Origin: Gammaproteobacteria bacterium
Lineage (GTDB): Bacteria; Pseudomonadota; Gammaproteobacteria; Xanthomonadales; SZUA-36
NCBI GenBank assembly: GCA_030426265.1
Contig: JAUHYP010000016.1
Location: 1-59,930, forward strand
DNA length: 59,930 nt
Reading direction: 5' to 3'
Shown here: positions 44,793-53,918 of the stretch, in pieces
Layout of the letters: each line of letters starts with the position of its first letter
Position numbering within the stretch: position 1 is the first letter of the stretch
Made by a program: the position numbers and the translations under genes
The notes under the pieces: generated by a model
Database searches by the model: none
The model's input: the letters and a program-made list of their open reading frames with translations, nothing else
Told to the model about the DNA's origin: nothing

Positions 44793-45650
44793 CTAGAGGC
44801 CGGGACCGGTTTCCAGATTCAGCCCGGCCGCCCCGGGCTGGCAGAGGCGAGCCTCGAGTGACGGACGACAGGCCTCGATCTGCTCCCGCAGCCGCCAGGG
44901 CGGATTGAGCACAAACATGCCACTACCGTACATGCCCGTGCCCGCGCCGCCTTCCGGGACGGGGGCGACGGCCAGTTCCGTGCGCAGCCAGCGGTCGGTG
45001 AGCCCGGCCATTGCCTTCGGCAACCCTCGGGACTCGGGTCGCGCCAGCATCGGGTACCAGGCCAGGTAGACGCCGGTGGCGAAACGTTTGAGCGCGCCAC
45101 GCAGCGCCTCGACCAGGGTGCGGTAGTCGTCCTTGATCTCGTAGGGCGGATCGATGAGCACCACGGCGCGCCGCTCGGGTGGCGGCAGCGCTGCCTTTAG
45201 TCGTGCAAAGCCGTCTTCCCGGTGCACCTGGACGCGGCGATCGGTGCCTGCCCACTCCCGCAGGCGCCGGTGGTCGTCGGGGTGCAGTTCGCACAGGTCC
45301 AGCCGCGCGTCGGCCTTGTCGCCCAGGACGGCCCGTGCCACGGCCGGTGAACCCGGATAGCGGATCAATTTGCCGCCGGGATTGAGGCCACGAACCAGGC
45401 CGCGATATCGCGCCAGGGGTTCGGGCAGGTCCCCGGCGACCCACAGGCGGCCGATGCCCGTCTCGAACTCGGCGTTCTTCGCCGCCATGGCCCCGGCCAG
45501 GTCGACCCGACCGGGACCGGCGTGCGTGTCCAGGTAGCGCAGGGGCTTTTCGGCCTTTTCCAGCAGATGGTCGAGCGTGAGTGCCAGCACCAGGTGCTTG
45601 AGCACGTCGGCATGGTTACCCGCGTGAAAGGCGTGGCGGTAGCTGAGCAT
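44793..45650 (-). CDS. rlmJ: 23S rRNA (adenine-2030-N6)-methyltransferase
   Basis: A 285-residue cytosolic methyltransferase. It begins MLSYRHAFHAGNHADVLKH, the signature start of RlmJ. It has the SAM motif YLDTHAGPGRVDL and the catalytic DPPY (VVLIDPPYEIKDDY) of N6-adenine methyltransferases. RlmJ methylates A2030 in 23S rRNA. The start at 45650 is set by this conserved N-terminus, although the same frame remains open upstream over the neighbouring transporter gene. It lies just after the NhaD/ArsB-like transporter gene. Confidence 0.95.
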   Translation of the reverse strand: MLSYRHAFHAGNHADVLKHLVLALTLDHLLEKAEKPLRYLDTHAGPGRVDLAGAMAAKNAEFETGIGRLWVAGDLPEPLARYRGLVRGLNPGGKLIRYPGSPAVARAVLGDKADARLDLCELHPDDHRRLREWAGTDRRVQVHREDGFARLKAALPPPERRAVVLIDPPYEIKDDYRTLVEALRGALKRFATGVYLAWYPMLARPESRGLPKAMAGLTDRWLRTELAVAPVPEGGAGTGMYGSGMFVLNPPWRLREQIEACRPSLEARLCQPGAAGLNLETGPGL

Positions 45651-45676
45651 GCGCGCAGGTCGCTCTCGGGCCGGCC

Positions 45677-46912
45677 TCAGGCCGGCCGCCAGCCCACCAG
45701 CAGGACGTAGGCGCCGAATCCCGCCACGTAGCTCAGCGGCACGAACCAGGCCTGGCGCACCCAGGCGATGGCGGAGCGGGCATGGGGAAACTGGGTGCAC
45801 AGCGCCACCCCGGCGGACGATCCGAACCACACCATCGAGCCGCCGAAGCCGACCGCGAAGGCCAGGGCCGACCAGTCGTAGCCACCCTGTTCCAGGGCCA
45901 GCTTGGTCAGCGGGATGTTGTCGAACACGGCCGACAGGAAGCCGAGGCCCAGGGTGGTCTGCCAGGCCGGGTCGGGCAGGCTTTCCACCGGCATCATGGA
46001 GGCGATGAGCACCAGCGACAGCAGGAACAGGCTGCCCAGCGCCGCGCCCGGCACCCGGCGCCAGTCCGGCGCGCGCCAGGGCGCGGTCAGCAGCAGGGCC
46101 ACCCAGACCGCCGTTCCCAGGAATGGAAAGTGGTCGGCGACCCCGGGATACCAGGTGTTCACCACCACGTTCGTACCGATCACGGCGGCGAGCATCAGGC
46201 AGACCACCGCCAGGCGGGCACCGTCCAGTCGCAGGCCGGGTGACGGGTCGCGCACGATGGGCGAGGCGCGTTGCTGCAGCATGGAGGCCGGCCAGGCGAT
46301 CACCGCGAGGGCCACGACGGCCGGCAGAAAAGCGCGCATCACTTCCAGCGGCGAAATGCCCTCGATCCACATCATGGTCGTCGTGGTATCTCCGACCACG
46401 CTGCCGGCGCCGCCGGCGTTCGAGGCGGCGACGATGGCGGCCAGGAAGCCGATGTGCACCCGCTCACGGTACACCGTGGCCGCGACGGAGCCGCCGATGA
46501 TCGCGGCGGCGATGTTGTCCAGAAAGATCGAGAGCACGAACACCAGCCCCAGCAAGGCAGCGCCGCCTCGCCAGTCGTCCGGCAACACGGCCGGAAGCAG
46601 GCCCGGGACATGGCTTTTCTCGAAATGGTCCGCCAGCAGGGCGAAACCCACCAGCAGGCCGAACAGGTTGGCCACCACGACCCACTCATGGCCCAGGTGT
46701 GCGACCAGCCCGGCCAGGCCGGGTCCACCGGCAAAGGGACTGAACAGCAGGCGATAGGCGGTGATCACGGCGAGGCCGATCAGCGCGACGCGCAGGGTGT
46801 AGCGGTGAAAGAGGGCCACGCCCGTCAGTGTCAGGCCGAACAGGATGAAGGCGACGGGAATGCCCGCCACCGCCAGGCCGGTGGTGGCGTGGGTCACAGG
46901 GTCGGCGGCCAC
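45677..46912 (-). CDS. NhaD/ArsB/citrate-transporter superfamily membrane protein
   Basis: A 411-residue integral membrane protein with about 10-12 helices, from GTG at 46912. IFLDNIAAAIIGGSVAATVY, SNAGGAGSVVGDTTTTMMWI and the second-half FLSAVFDNIPLTKLAL repeat the inverted two-half pattern of the ion transporter superfamily that includes NhaD Na+/H+ antiporters. The two D-N-I segments (SIFLDNIAAA and AVFDNIPL) suggest cation handling, probably Na+ export; citrate or anion transport is an alternative. rlmJ begins 26 bases downstream. Confidence 0.8.
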   Translation of the reverse strand: MAADPVTHATTGLAVAGIPVAFILFGLTLTGVALFHRYTLRVALIGLAVITAYRLLFSPFAGGPGLAGLVAHLGHEWVVVANLFGLLVGFALLADHFEKSHVPGLLPAVLPDDWRGGAALLGLVFVLSIFLDNIAAAIIGGSVAATVYRERVHIGFLAAIVAASNAGGAGSVVGDTTTTMMWIEGISPLEVMRAFLPAVVALAVIAWPASMLQQRASPIVRDPSPGLRLDGARLAVVCLMLAAVIGTNVVVNTWYPGVADHFPFLGTAVWVALLLTAPWRAPDWRRVPGAALGSLFLLSLVLIASMMPVESLPDPAWQTTLGLGFLSAVFDNIPLTKLALEQGGYDWSALAFAVGFGGSMVWFGSSAGVALCTQFPHARSAIAWVRQAWFVPLSYVAGFGAYVLLVGWRPA

Positions 46913-47055
46913 GATTTCAGGGCTCGCAAGGGCATGTGCATGGGGTCCTCCGGCGCCCGCGGGAAAGCCAGCCGGGGCCGTGCGGCGAAATCATACTCCA
47001 ATCCCCGGGGCCGCGCCGCAGGGGCGCGGCAGAGCGGCCGGTGGGCTGCGGGCGT

Positions 47056-47061
47056 TATAAT
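47056..47061 (+). promoter_or_regulatory. Consensus -10 box just upstream of epmB
   Basis: A perfect TATAAT lies 8 bases before the GTG start at 47070. The usual transcription start would be 47068-47070, at or one to two bases before the start codon, giving a leaderless mRNA. No good -35 hexamer was found. Confidence 0.45.
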
Positions 47062-47069
47062 CCGCACCC

Positions 47070-48077
47070 GTGAAAACCGCAGACTTCCAGGGCCTCGGGC
47101 CACTGAACGCCGTCGTTCGCGCCCCGCGCGACGACTGGCAGTGGCACCTCGCGAACGCCATCCGGGACGTTCGCGACCTGGGCCGGGCCCTGGGACTGGC
47201 GCTCGAGGAAGTGCCCACCGATTTCCCGCTGTTGGTGCCCCGGCCCTATCTCGCGCGCATCGAGCACGGCCGACGCGATGACCCCTTGCTCCGCCAGGTG
47301 CTGCCGCTCGCCGCCGAGAACGAGGCGGTCCCGGGCTATGTCGCGGACCCCCTGGCCGAACAGCCCCAGGCCACGGGCGCCCTGCGCAAGTACCGCGGAC
47401 GGGTGCTGGCCGTCACCACGGGCGCCTGCGCCATCAATTGCCGTTACTGCTTCCGCCGCCACTTTCCCTACAGCGACCGGCGGCTGTCGCGGGCGGACTG
47501 GGATGCGCTGCTGGATGACATCGCGGCCGACCCGGCCACGCAGGAACTGATCCTCAGCGGCGGTGACCCGCTGGTCCTGCCTGACCGCACCCTGGCGCGC
47601 ATCCTTGAACGCGCCGCCGGCATTCCCCACCTGCGCAGCCTGCGCATCCATACGCGCCTGCCCGTGGTGATTCCCCAGCGCGTCACGCCCCGGCTGGTCG
47701 AACTGCTGAAGGCCTTCCCGCGCCCGGTGACACTGGTCCTGCACGTGAACCACCCCCGGGAAGTCGACTCAGGGGTCGCCGAGGCCCTCGCGCCCCTGCG
47801 CGGCCGGGTGAACCTGCTGAACCAGGGGGTGCTGTTGGCCGGTGTCAACGATGAGGTCGAAACATTGGAGGCGCTTTCCTGGCGGCTTCACGAGATCGGC
47901 GTCATGCCCTACTACCTGCACCTGCTCGACCGCGTGGCCGGCGCCGCGCATTTCGATACCGGCGAGGCGAAGGGCAGGGCGCTCATCGAGGCCCTGCGAG
48001 GGCGCCTCCCGGGCTACCTGGTCCCGCGCCTGGCGACGGAGCAGCCGGGCGAGCCGTCCAAGACGGTGCTGGCCTGA
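47070..48077 (+). CDS. epmB: EF-P-(R)-beta-lysine pathway lysine 2,3-aminomutase
   Basis: A 335-residue radical-SAM/PLP enzyme that converts (S)-alpha-lysine to (R)-beta-lysine for attachment to Lys34 of elongation factor P. The cluster motif CAINCRYCFRRHFPY has the C-x3-C-x2-C spacing; PITGGDP-type ELILSGGDPLVLPD and the RLPVVIPQR and TLVLHVNHP segments are family markers. The shorter N-terminus than clostridial lysine aminomutase fits EpmB. The GTG at 47070 is the only usable start. EF-P and EpmA are not in the window. Confidence 0.95.
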   Translation: MKTADFQGLGPLNAVVRAPRDDWQWHLANAIRDVRDLGRALGLALEEVPTDFPLLVPRPYLARIEHGRRDDPLLRQVLPLAAENEAVPGYVADPLAEQPQATGALRKYRGRVLAVTTGACAINCRYCFRRHFPYSDRRLSRADWDALLDDIAADPATQELILSGGDPLVLPDRTLARILERAAGIPHLRSLRIHTRLPVVIPQRVTPRLVELLKAFPRPVTLVLHVNHPREVDSGVAEALAPLRGRVNLLNQGVLLAGVNDEVETLEALSWRLHEIGVMPYYLHLLDRVAGAAHFDTGEAKGRALIEALRGRLPGYLVPRLATEQPGEPSKTVLA

Positions 48078-48098
48078 GCAAGGGTGGTCTGAACGCCC

Positions 48099-48815
48099 GT
48101 GATCTACCATGCCGCGCTCGTCCTGCTCGGGCCCGTCCTCTTCACCCAGGGCCGTCATGTGCGTCGGGCCACGCCGAGGCTGCCCGAACCGGAGGGCGAG
48201 CGCTCCGGCGTGGCGGGCCAGGGGCCGCAGCTCAGCCTGTTCATCGTGGGGGATTCAGCCGCTGCCGGGGTCGGTGTCGAACACCAGCACCATGCCTTGT
48301 CGGGTCGCCTGGTATCGCGTCTCAGCCGGAGCTTCACGGTTCGCTGGCGCCTGTTCGCGCACTCGGGTGACACATCGGGGCAATTGCTGGAGAAACTTCG
48401 GTCGCTGCCCGAGGCGCAGTTCGAGATCGCCGTTGTGTCGATCGGCGTCAACGACGTGACGGGGCTGACGTCGTCCCGGCAGTGGCGCGGGAACCTGCGG
48501 TCCATCGCCGAAGTGCTGGGGGAGCGATTCGGCGTCCGCCAGGTGTACCTTTCCAGCCTCCCGCCGATGCACCTGTTTCCGGCGTTGCCCAACCCCTTGC
48601 GCTGGTGGCTGGGCCTTCGCGCCAGGCGGCTGGATGCCATCATGGCAGCCCTGGCGAGTGACACCCCCGGGTGCAGCTACGTCAGGGTTCCCTACTCGGG
48701 CGATCTCAGCGAAGTCGCTTCCGACGGGTTTCACCCCGGCGCACCGGCATACCGAAACTGGGGCGAGCACGTCGCCGACCTCGTGCGTTCCGATGCCTTG
48801 AAGTCACCCTCCTGA
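48099..48815 (+). CDS. SGNH/GDSL-type hydrolase
   Basis: A 238-residue protein from GTG 48099. SGNH blocks are visible: FIVGDSAAAGVG (nucleophile Ser in GDS), GDTSG, IGVNDVTG (Asn of block III) and DGFHPGAPAY (catalytic Asp and His of block V). A short hydrophobic N-terminus may act as an anchor. Family enzymes are esterases, lipases or acetyl-glycan hydrolases; the substrate is unknown. It follows epmB by 21 bases. Confidence 0.85.
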   Translation: MIYHAALVLLGPVLFTQGRHVRRATPRLPEPEGERSGVAGQGPQLSLFIVGDSAAAGVGVEHQHHALSGRLVSRLSRSFTVRWRLFAHSGDTSGQLLEKLRSLPEAQFEIAVVSIGVNDVTGLTSSRQWRGNLRSIAEVLGERFGVRQVYLSSLPPMHLFPALPNPLRWWLGLRARRLDAIMAALASDTPGCSYVRVPYSGDLSEVASDGFHPGAPAYRNWGEHVADLVRSDALKSPS

Positions 48816-48924
48816 AACCGTCATAAAGCGAGCACACAGTGCGGTTCCAATCCACGTACAATGGGCGCCCCGTCGCGCATGGGCGCGGCGGGCCGTGTTC
48901 CCGACCCGAGTGCAGGACGCCGCC

Positions 48925-49983
48925 GTGATCCACGATTCCGACGACAAGACGACGCCCGCCCAGGCAGGCTACGCCATGCCGGCGGAATGGGCGCCGCATC
49001 AGTGCACCTGGATTTCCTGGCCGCACAAGCGCGACAGCTGGCCGGGCAAGTTCGAGCCCGTGGAGCCGGTGATGGCGCGCTTCGTCGCCGCGGTGTCGGC
49101 GCACGAACTGGTGCGCATCAACGTGCTGGACGCGGCCCACGAGCGCCACGTGCGCGAGCAGTTGGAAGGCGTGGCGAAGCCGGATAACGTGCGCTTTCAC
49201 CCCTTCGCCACGAACGACGCCTGGTGCCGCGACCACGGGGCCATTTTCGTCAAGCGCGACGATGCGACCGACCCGCTGCTGGCCCTGGATTTCCGATTCA
49301 ACGCCTGGGGCGGAAAGTACCCGCCCTTCGACCTGGACGACGCCATTCCGCCGCAGATGGCGAAGGCCCTGGGCGTGCCCTGCCGCAGCATCGACATGGT
49401 GCTGGAAGGCGGTTCCATCGAGATCAACGGCGCCGGCGCACTGCTGACCACGGAAGCCTGCCTGCTCAACCCCAACCGCAATCCATCCATGAGCCGCGAG
49501 CAGATCGAGACGGCCCTCAAGGACCTGCTGGGCGTGCACCAGGTGCTGTGGCTGGGCGACGGTATCGTCGGTGACGACACCGACGGCCACATCGACGACC
49601 TCACGCGCTTCGTCGCCGAGGACGTGGTGGTGACGGTGGTCGAGCGCGACCGCCACGACGAGAACTACGAGGCCCTGGCCGAGAACCGTGACCGCCTGGA
49701 CACGCTGCGCCTGGCTGACGGGCGGCCGCTGCAGGTGCACGAACTGGCCATGCCGCGCCCCGTGGAATTCGCCGGTGACCGCCTGCCGGCCAGCCACGCC
49801 AATTTCTACATCGGCAACCGCACCGTCGTGGTGCCGGTGTTCGACGACCCCGCCGACGCCCCCAACCTGGAGGTGCTGCGCGGACTGTTCCCGGGGCGCG
49901 AGGTGGTCGGCATCGACTGCACCGACCTCGTGCTCGGCCTGGGGACCTTTCATTGCCTGACGCAACAAGTGCCCGCGGTTTGA
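48925..49983 (+). CDS. aguA: Agmatine deiminase
   Basis: A 352-residue enzyme converting agmatine to N-carbamoylputrescine and ammonia. AGYAMPAEWAPHQCTWISWP is the family start, NDAWCRDHGAIF and EGGSIEINGAG line the active site, and GTFHCLTQQ contains the catalytic Cys. GTG at 48925 is preferred for AGGA 9 bases upstream; GTG at 48895 is possible. TACAAT at 48857-48862 may be the operon -10. The operon continues with a deoxyhypusine-synthase-like gene, arginine decarboxylase and N-carbamoylputrescine amidase, so the route from arginine to putrescine is complete. Confidence 0.95.
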   Translation: MIHDSDDKTTPAQAGYAMPAEWAPHQCTWISWPHKRDSWPGKFEPVEPVMARFVAAVSAHELVRINVLDAAHERHVREQLEGVAKPDNVRFHPFATNDAWCRDHGAIFVKRDDATDPLLALDFRFNAWGGKYPPFDLDDAIPPQMAKALGVPCRSIDMVLEGGSIEINGAGALLTTEACLLNPNRNPSMSREQIETALKDLLGVHQVLWLGDGIVGDDTDGHIDDLTRFVAEDVVVTVVERDRHDENYEALAENRDRLDTLRLADGRPLQVHELAMPRPVEFAGDRLPASHANFYIGNRTVVVPVFDDPADAPNLEVLRGLFPGREVVGIDCTDLVLGLGTFHCLTQQVPAV

Positions 49984-50011
49984 TCACCCGGGCGAGGAAG
50001 ACAGACCAGCC

Positions 50012-50983
50012 ATGACCACCATCAGCGACTTCGTCCACCACCACTACCGCCACTTCAACGCGGCCGCCATGATCGACGCGGCCGACGCCTATCGTCGTCA
50101 CCTCGACGAGGGCGGGGTGATGTTCATGACCCTGGCCGGCGCCATGAGCACGGCGGAACTGGGCCTGTCCCTGGCCGAGATGATCCGCCAGGACAAGGTG
50201 CACGCCATCTGCTGCACCGGCGCCAACCTGGAAGAGGACATGTTCAACCTCGTGGCCCACGACCACTACGTGCGCGTGCCCAACTACCGCGAACTCACGG
50301 CCGCGGACGAGGAAGAACTGCTGTCGCGCCACCTGAACCGCGTCACCGACACCTGTATTCCGGAAGAAGAGGCCATCCGCCGCATCGAGCGGGTGATCCT
50401 GGACGCCTGGATGGCGGCCGGCCAGGCGGGCGAGGCCTACTTCCCGCACGAGTTCATGTACCAGGTGCTGCGCTCGGGCAAGCTGGAGGAGCACTACCAG
50501 ATCGACCCGAAAGACAGCTGGCTGGTCGCGGCCAGCGAGAAGAACCTCCCCATCATCGTGCCGGGCTGGGAAGACTCCACCCTGGGCAACATCTTCGCCT
50601 CGCACGTGATCACCGGCGAGATCGCCAACGTGCACACGGTCAAGGGCGGCATCCAGTACATGATCATGCTGGCGGAGTGGTACGAGAAGACCTGGCCGGA
50701 TTCCTCCGTCGGCTTCTTCCAGATCGGGGGCGGCATCGCCGGGGACTTCCCCATCTGCGTGGTGCCCATGCTGCAGCAGGACCTGCAGAAGGACGACACG
50801 CCGCGTTGGGGCTACTTCTGCCAGATCAGCGACTCGACCACCAGCTACGGTTCCTATTCCGGCGCCGTGCCGAACGAGAAGATCACCTGGGGCAAGCTCT
50901 CGGCCGAGACGCCCAAGTTCATCATCGAATCCGACGCGACCATCGTTGCGCCGCTGATCTTCGCCTGCGTGCTGGGGCAGTAA
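50012..50983 (+). CDS. Deoxyhypusine-synthase-like protein (putative polyamine aminobutyl transferase)
   Basis: A 323-residue NAD-dependent enzyme of the deoxyhypusine synthase family: FMTLAGAMSTAELGLSLAEM and AICCTGANLEEDMFNL near the N-terminus, a GGGIAGDFPICVVPML core, and GAVPNEKITWGKL carrying Lys295, the equivalent of the catalytic lysine in the SWGK motif of the eukaryotic enzyme. Bacteria have no eIF5A, so the substrate must differ; homospermidine-synthase-like use of putrescine or spermidine is the known precedent for bacterial members. Its place between agmatine deiminase and arginine decarboxylase supports a polyamine substrate. It starts 28 bases after aguA, with GAGGAAG upstream. 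Confidence 0.9.
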   Translation: MTTISDFVHHHYRHFNAAAMIDAADAYRRHLDEGGVMFMTLAGAMSTAELGLSLAEMIRQDKVHAICCTGANLEEDMFNLVAHDHYVRVPNYRELTAADEEELLSRHLNRVTDTCIPEEEAIRRIERVILDAWMAAGQAGEAYFPHEFMYQVLRSGKLEEHYQIDPKDSWLVAASEKNLPIIVPGWEDSTLGNIFASHVITGEIANVHTVKGGIQYMIMLAEWYEKTWPDSSVGFFQIGGGIAGDFPICVVPMLQQDLQKDDTPRWGYFCQISDSTTSYGSYSGAVPNEKITWGKLSAETPKFIIESDATIVAPLIFACVLGQ

Positions 50984-50986
50984 GCC

Positions 50987-52990
50987 GTGAGCGCCAGCCG
51001 TTCGAGCCTGGAACAGAAGCCGGCGCCCGTCGAGGCGGCGGCCTGGACCGTTGCCGATGCCGCCGACTATTACCGCGTCGACGCCTGGAGCGACGATTTC
51101 TTCGTCGTCAACGAGTCCGGCCACATGGCGGTCCAGCCCTTCGGCGAGCCTTCGCTGGCCATCGACATGCTGGACGTACTGGCCGAGCTGCGCGAGCGCG
51201 GCATCCGGTTCCCCTGCCTGGTGCGTTTCCAGGACGTGTTGCGGGCGCGGGTGCGCCGCCTCAACGAGGCCTTCATCGACGCCATCGCCGAGGCGGGGTA
51301 CGACAGCGTCTACCACACGGTCTACCCCATCAAGGTGAACCAGTTGCACGAAGTGGTGGAAGAGGTCCTGGACGCCGGCAAGCCCTATGGCCTGGGCCTG
51401 GAGTGCGGCTCCCGCGCCGAGCTGGTCGCCACCCTGGCGCACCTGGAGTCGGACGAGACCCTGCTGCTGTGCAACGGGGTGAAGGACCGCGCCATGATCG
51501 CGTTGATCCTTTCCAGCCAGCGCATCGGCAAGAACGTCATTCCCATCATGGAGAAGTACGGCGAATTCGAGGAGCTGATCCGCCTGGCCGAGGAGGCCGA
51601 GCAGCAGACCCAGTTCGGTGTGCGCATCCGCCTGCGCACCTCGGGCGCCGGAAAATGGGCCGATTCCGGCGGTTACCAGTCGAAGTTCGGCATCTCCCTG
51701 CCCGAGCTGATGCGCGTGGTGGACGCCCTCAAGGCGAGTGACTCCGGTCACCGGCTGGCCCTGCTGCACTTTCACCTGGGCAGCCAGATTTCCGAGATTC
51801 CGCAGCTGCGCCAGGCGGCGCGCGAACTCGCCCACATCTACGCCGAGCTGATCGGCCTGGGCCTGCCGGTGCGCTACATCGACGTGGGAGGCGGCCTGGG
51901 GGTGAATTACACCGACGCATCGGAAGAGGGCGGCATCCGTTACAGCCTGATGGAGTACGCCAACGCCGTGGTCTACGCCATCAAGGACGTCTGCGACGAG
52001 CGCGGCGTGCCGCACCCGGTGCTGGTGTCCGAGAGCGGACGCGCCATCACCGCCCACCACTCGGTGCTGGTGGTCGAGGCCCTGGACGCCTACCGCAAGA
52101 ACAGCGCCGAGCACGCGCCGCCGCTGGCGAAGGACGCCCACCGCATCGCCCACAATCTCGACGAGATCCTGTCCTGGCTCACTGCCACCGAGGCCGGCGC
52201 CACGACCGTCGACAAGGTCATCGAGGCCTACCACGACGTGGTCGACATCCAGGACGAGGCGGCCACGATGTTTTCCATGGGCTACCTCTCGCTGGAACAG
52301 AACGCGACCATCGAGCGCATGTACTGGAGCAGTTGCGCGGCCGTGCTGGCGCACCTGCGCGCCCTGGATCCGGAACACGCTCCGCCCGAGGTGCAGCAGC
52401 TCGAGGAGTTGCTGGTCGACCAGTACCTGGTGGATTTCTCGATCTTCCAGTCCGTGCTCGACCACTGGGCCATCCAGCAGCCGTTTCCCATCGTGCCGCT
52501 GGACCGGCTGGACGAGCGCCCGACGCGGCGCGGCATGCTGGTGGACCTGACCTGTGATTCCGACGGCAAGATCTCGCAGTACGTCTCCGCCGACGAGGAC
52601 AAGAAATTCCTTCACCTGCACACGCTCAATCGTGGCGAGGCCTATCCCATCGGCTTTTTCCTGATGGGCGCCTACCAGGACATCATGGGCGATGCGCACA
52701 ACCTGTTCGGCCGTGTCAACGAAGTGCACGTGTACGGTGATGCGGAGGAAGAGGGCAACTTCTGGATCGAGAAGGTGATTCCCGGCGCCAAGGTGCAGGA
52801 CATGCTGGCCCAGGTGCAGTATTTCCCCAACGACCTGCAGCGACGCATGCAGGAGCAGGTCAAGCAGAAGATCGACGCGGGCGACATCCGGCCCAAGCGG
52901 GGCATGGAAATCCTGGACCAGTACCGCGCCGCCTTCGCCGAGGAAACCTACCTGCTGAACACGCGCGCCCCCCGGCGCGAAGAGGAGTGA
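50987..52990 (+). CDS. speA: Biosynthetic arginine decarboxylase
   Basis: A 667-residue PLP enzyme, fold type III, producing agmatine from arginine. The N-terminal barrel carries the PLP lysine (Lys116 in YPIKVNQL); EKYGEFEELIRLAEEA, LLHFHLGSQIS, GGGLGVNY and YLSLEQNATIERMYWS follow the family order. The length and C-terminal extension agree with SpeA. GTG at 50987 lies 3 bases after the preceding stop, so expression is coupled. Confidence 0.96.
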   Translation: MSASRSSLEQKPAPVEAAAWTVADAADYYRVDAWSDDFFVVNESGHMAVQPFGEPSLAIDMLDVLAELRERGIRFPCLVRFQDVLRARVRRLNEAFIDAIAEAGYDSVYHTVYPIKVNQLHEVVEEVLDAGKPYGLGLECGSRAELVATLAHLESDETLLLCNGVKDRAMIALILSSQRIGKNVIPIMEKYGEFEELIRLAEEAEQQTQFGVRIRLRTSGAGKWADSGGYQSKFGISLPELMRVVDALKASDSGHRLALLHFHLGSQISEIPQLRQAARELAHIYAELIGLGLPVRYIDVGGGLGVNYTDASEEGGIRYSLMEYANAVVYAIKDVCDERGVPHPVLVSESGRAITAHHSVLVVEALDAYRKNSAEHAPPLAKDAHRIAHNLDEILSWLTATEAGATTVDKVIEAYHDVVDIQDEAATMFSMGYLSLEQNATIERMYWSSCAAVLAHLRALDPEHAPPEVQQLEELLVDQYLVDFSIFQSVLDHWAIQQPFPIVPLDRLDERPTRRGMLVDLTCDSDGKISQYVSADEDKKFLHLHTLNRGEAYPIGFFLMGAYQDIMGDAHNLFGRVNEVHVYGDAEEEGNFWIEKVIPGAKVQDMLAQVQYFPNDLQRRMQEQVKQKIDAGDIRPKRGMEILDQYRAAFAEETYLLNTRAPRREEE

Positions 52991-52997
52991 GCCCGCC

Positions 52998-53888
52998 ATG
53001 GCGACGAAGACGATGAAAGCCGGTTTCGTGCAGATGAGCATGGGCGAGGACCCGGCGGAGAACATGGGCAAGGCCCTGGCCATGACGCGCGATGCCATCG
53101 CGAAAGGGGCGAAGGTGATCTGCCTGCCGGAACTGTTCCGTTCGCGCTATTTCTGCCAGACCGAGGACGACGCCCATTACGCCCTGGCGGAGGCCATCCC
53201 GGGCCCCAGCACGGAGGCGTTCGCGGCCCTGGCCGCCGAGCACGACGTGGCCATCGTGGTCAGCCTGTTCGAGGCGCGCGCGCCGGGGCTGTACCACAAC
53301 ACCACCGCGGTGGTAGACGGCGAGAAGGGCTACCTGGGCAAGTACCGCAAGATGCACATCCCGGACGACCCGCGATATTACGAGAAGTACTACTTCACGC
53401 CCGGCGACCTGGGTTTTCGCAACTTCTCGACCACGCAGGGCGAACTGGGCGTGCTGATCTGCTGGGACCAGTGGTATCCGGAGGCGGCGCGCGCCACGGC
53501 CCTGCAGGGCTCCGAGATCCTGTTCTACCCCACGGCCATCGGCTGGCATCCGGAGGAAAAGGACCGGGTCGGCGCCGCCCAGCACCAGGCCTGGCAGACC
53601 ATGCAGCGCTCCCACGCCATCGCCAACGGATGTTTCGTCATGGCCGTGAACCGGACCGGATTCGAACCGGACCCGGCCAGCGACGGCGGCATCGAGTTCT
53701 GGGGCCGCAGCTTCATCGCCGCGCCGGACGGCACGGTGCTCGTGGAGGCGCCCGCCGACGAGGAGTGCGTGATGGTGGCCGAGCTGGACCTTTCCGCCAT
53801 CGCGCGTCAGCGCCACGGCTGGCCCTTCTTTCGTGACCGGCGCATCGACGCCTACGAGAACATCGGGAAGCGTTTCGTCAGGGACTGA
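52998..53888 (+). CDS. aguB: N-carbamoylputrescine amidase
   Basis: A 296-residue nitrilase-superfamily enzyme that converts N-carbamoylputrescine to putrescine, CO2 and ammonia. The catalytic triad is clear: Glu45 (LPELF), Lys118 (KYRKMH) and Cys155 (LICWDQWYPE). WGRSFIAAPDG near the C-terminus is usual for AguB. It is the last gene of the operon, 7 bases after speA, and completes the agmatine route. Confidence 0.95.
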   Translation: MATKTMKAGFVQMSMGEDPAENMGKALAMTRDAIAKGAKVICLPELFRSRYFCQTEDDAHYALAEAIPGPSTEAFAALAAEHDVAIVVSLFEARAPGLYHNTTAVVDGEKGYLGKYRKMHIPDDPRYYEKYYFTPGDLGFRNFSTTQGELGVLICWDQWYPEAARATALQGSEILFYPTAIGWHPEEKDRVGAAQHQAWQTMQRSHAIANGCFVMAVNRTGFEPDPASDGGIEFWGRSFIAAPDGTVLVEAPADEECVMVAELDLSAIARQRHGWPFFRDRRIDAYENIGKRFVRD

Positions 53889-53918
53889 AGTACCGCCTCT
53901 CGGCCCGAGCCCGCTCGG

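Noticed and set aside
45651..46370. Upstream extension of rlmJ by about 240 codons
   Set aside because: It covers the transporter gene on the same strand in another frame; RlmJ's conserved N-terminus starts at 45650.
49601..53098. Minus-strand open frame of about 1165 codons opposite the polyamine operon
   Set aside because: It mirrors the codon bias of aguA, the deoxyhypusine-synthase-like gene, speA and aguB, which have full catalytic motifs. Its own translation is low-complexity, with no domain.
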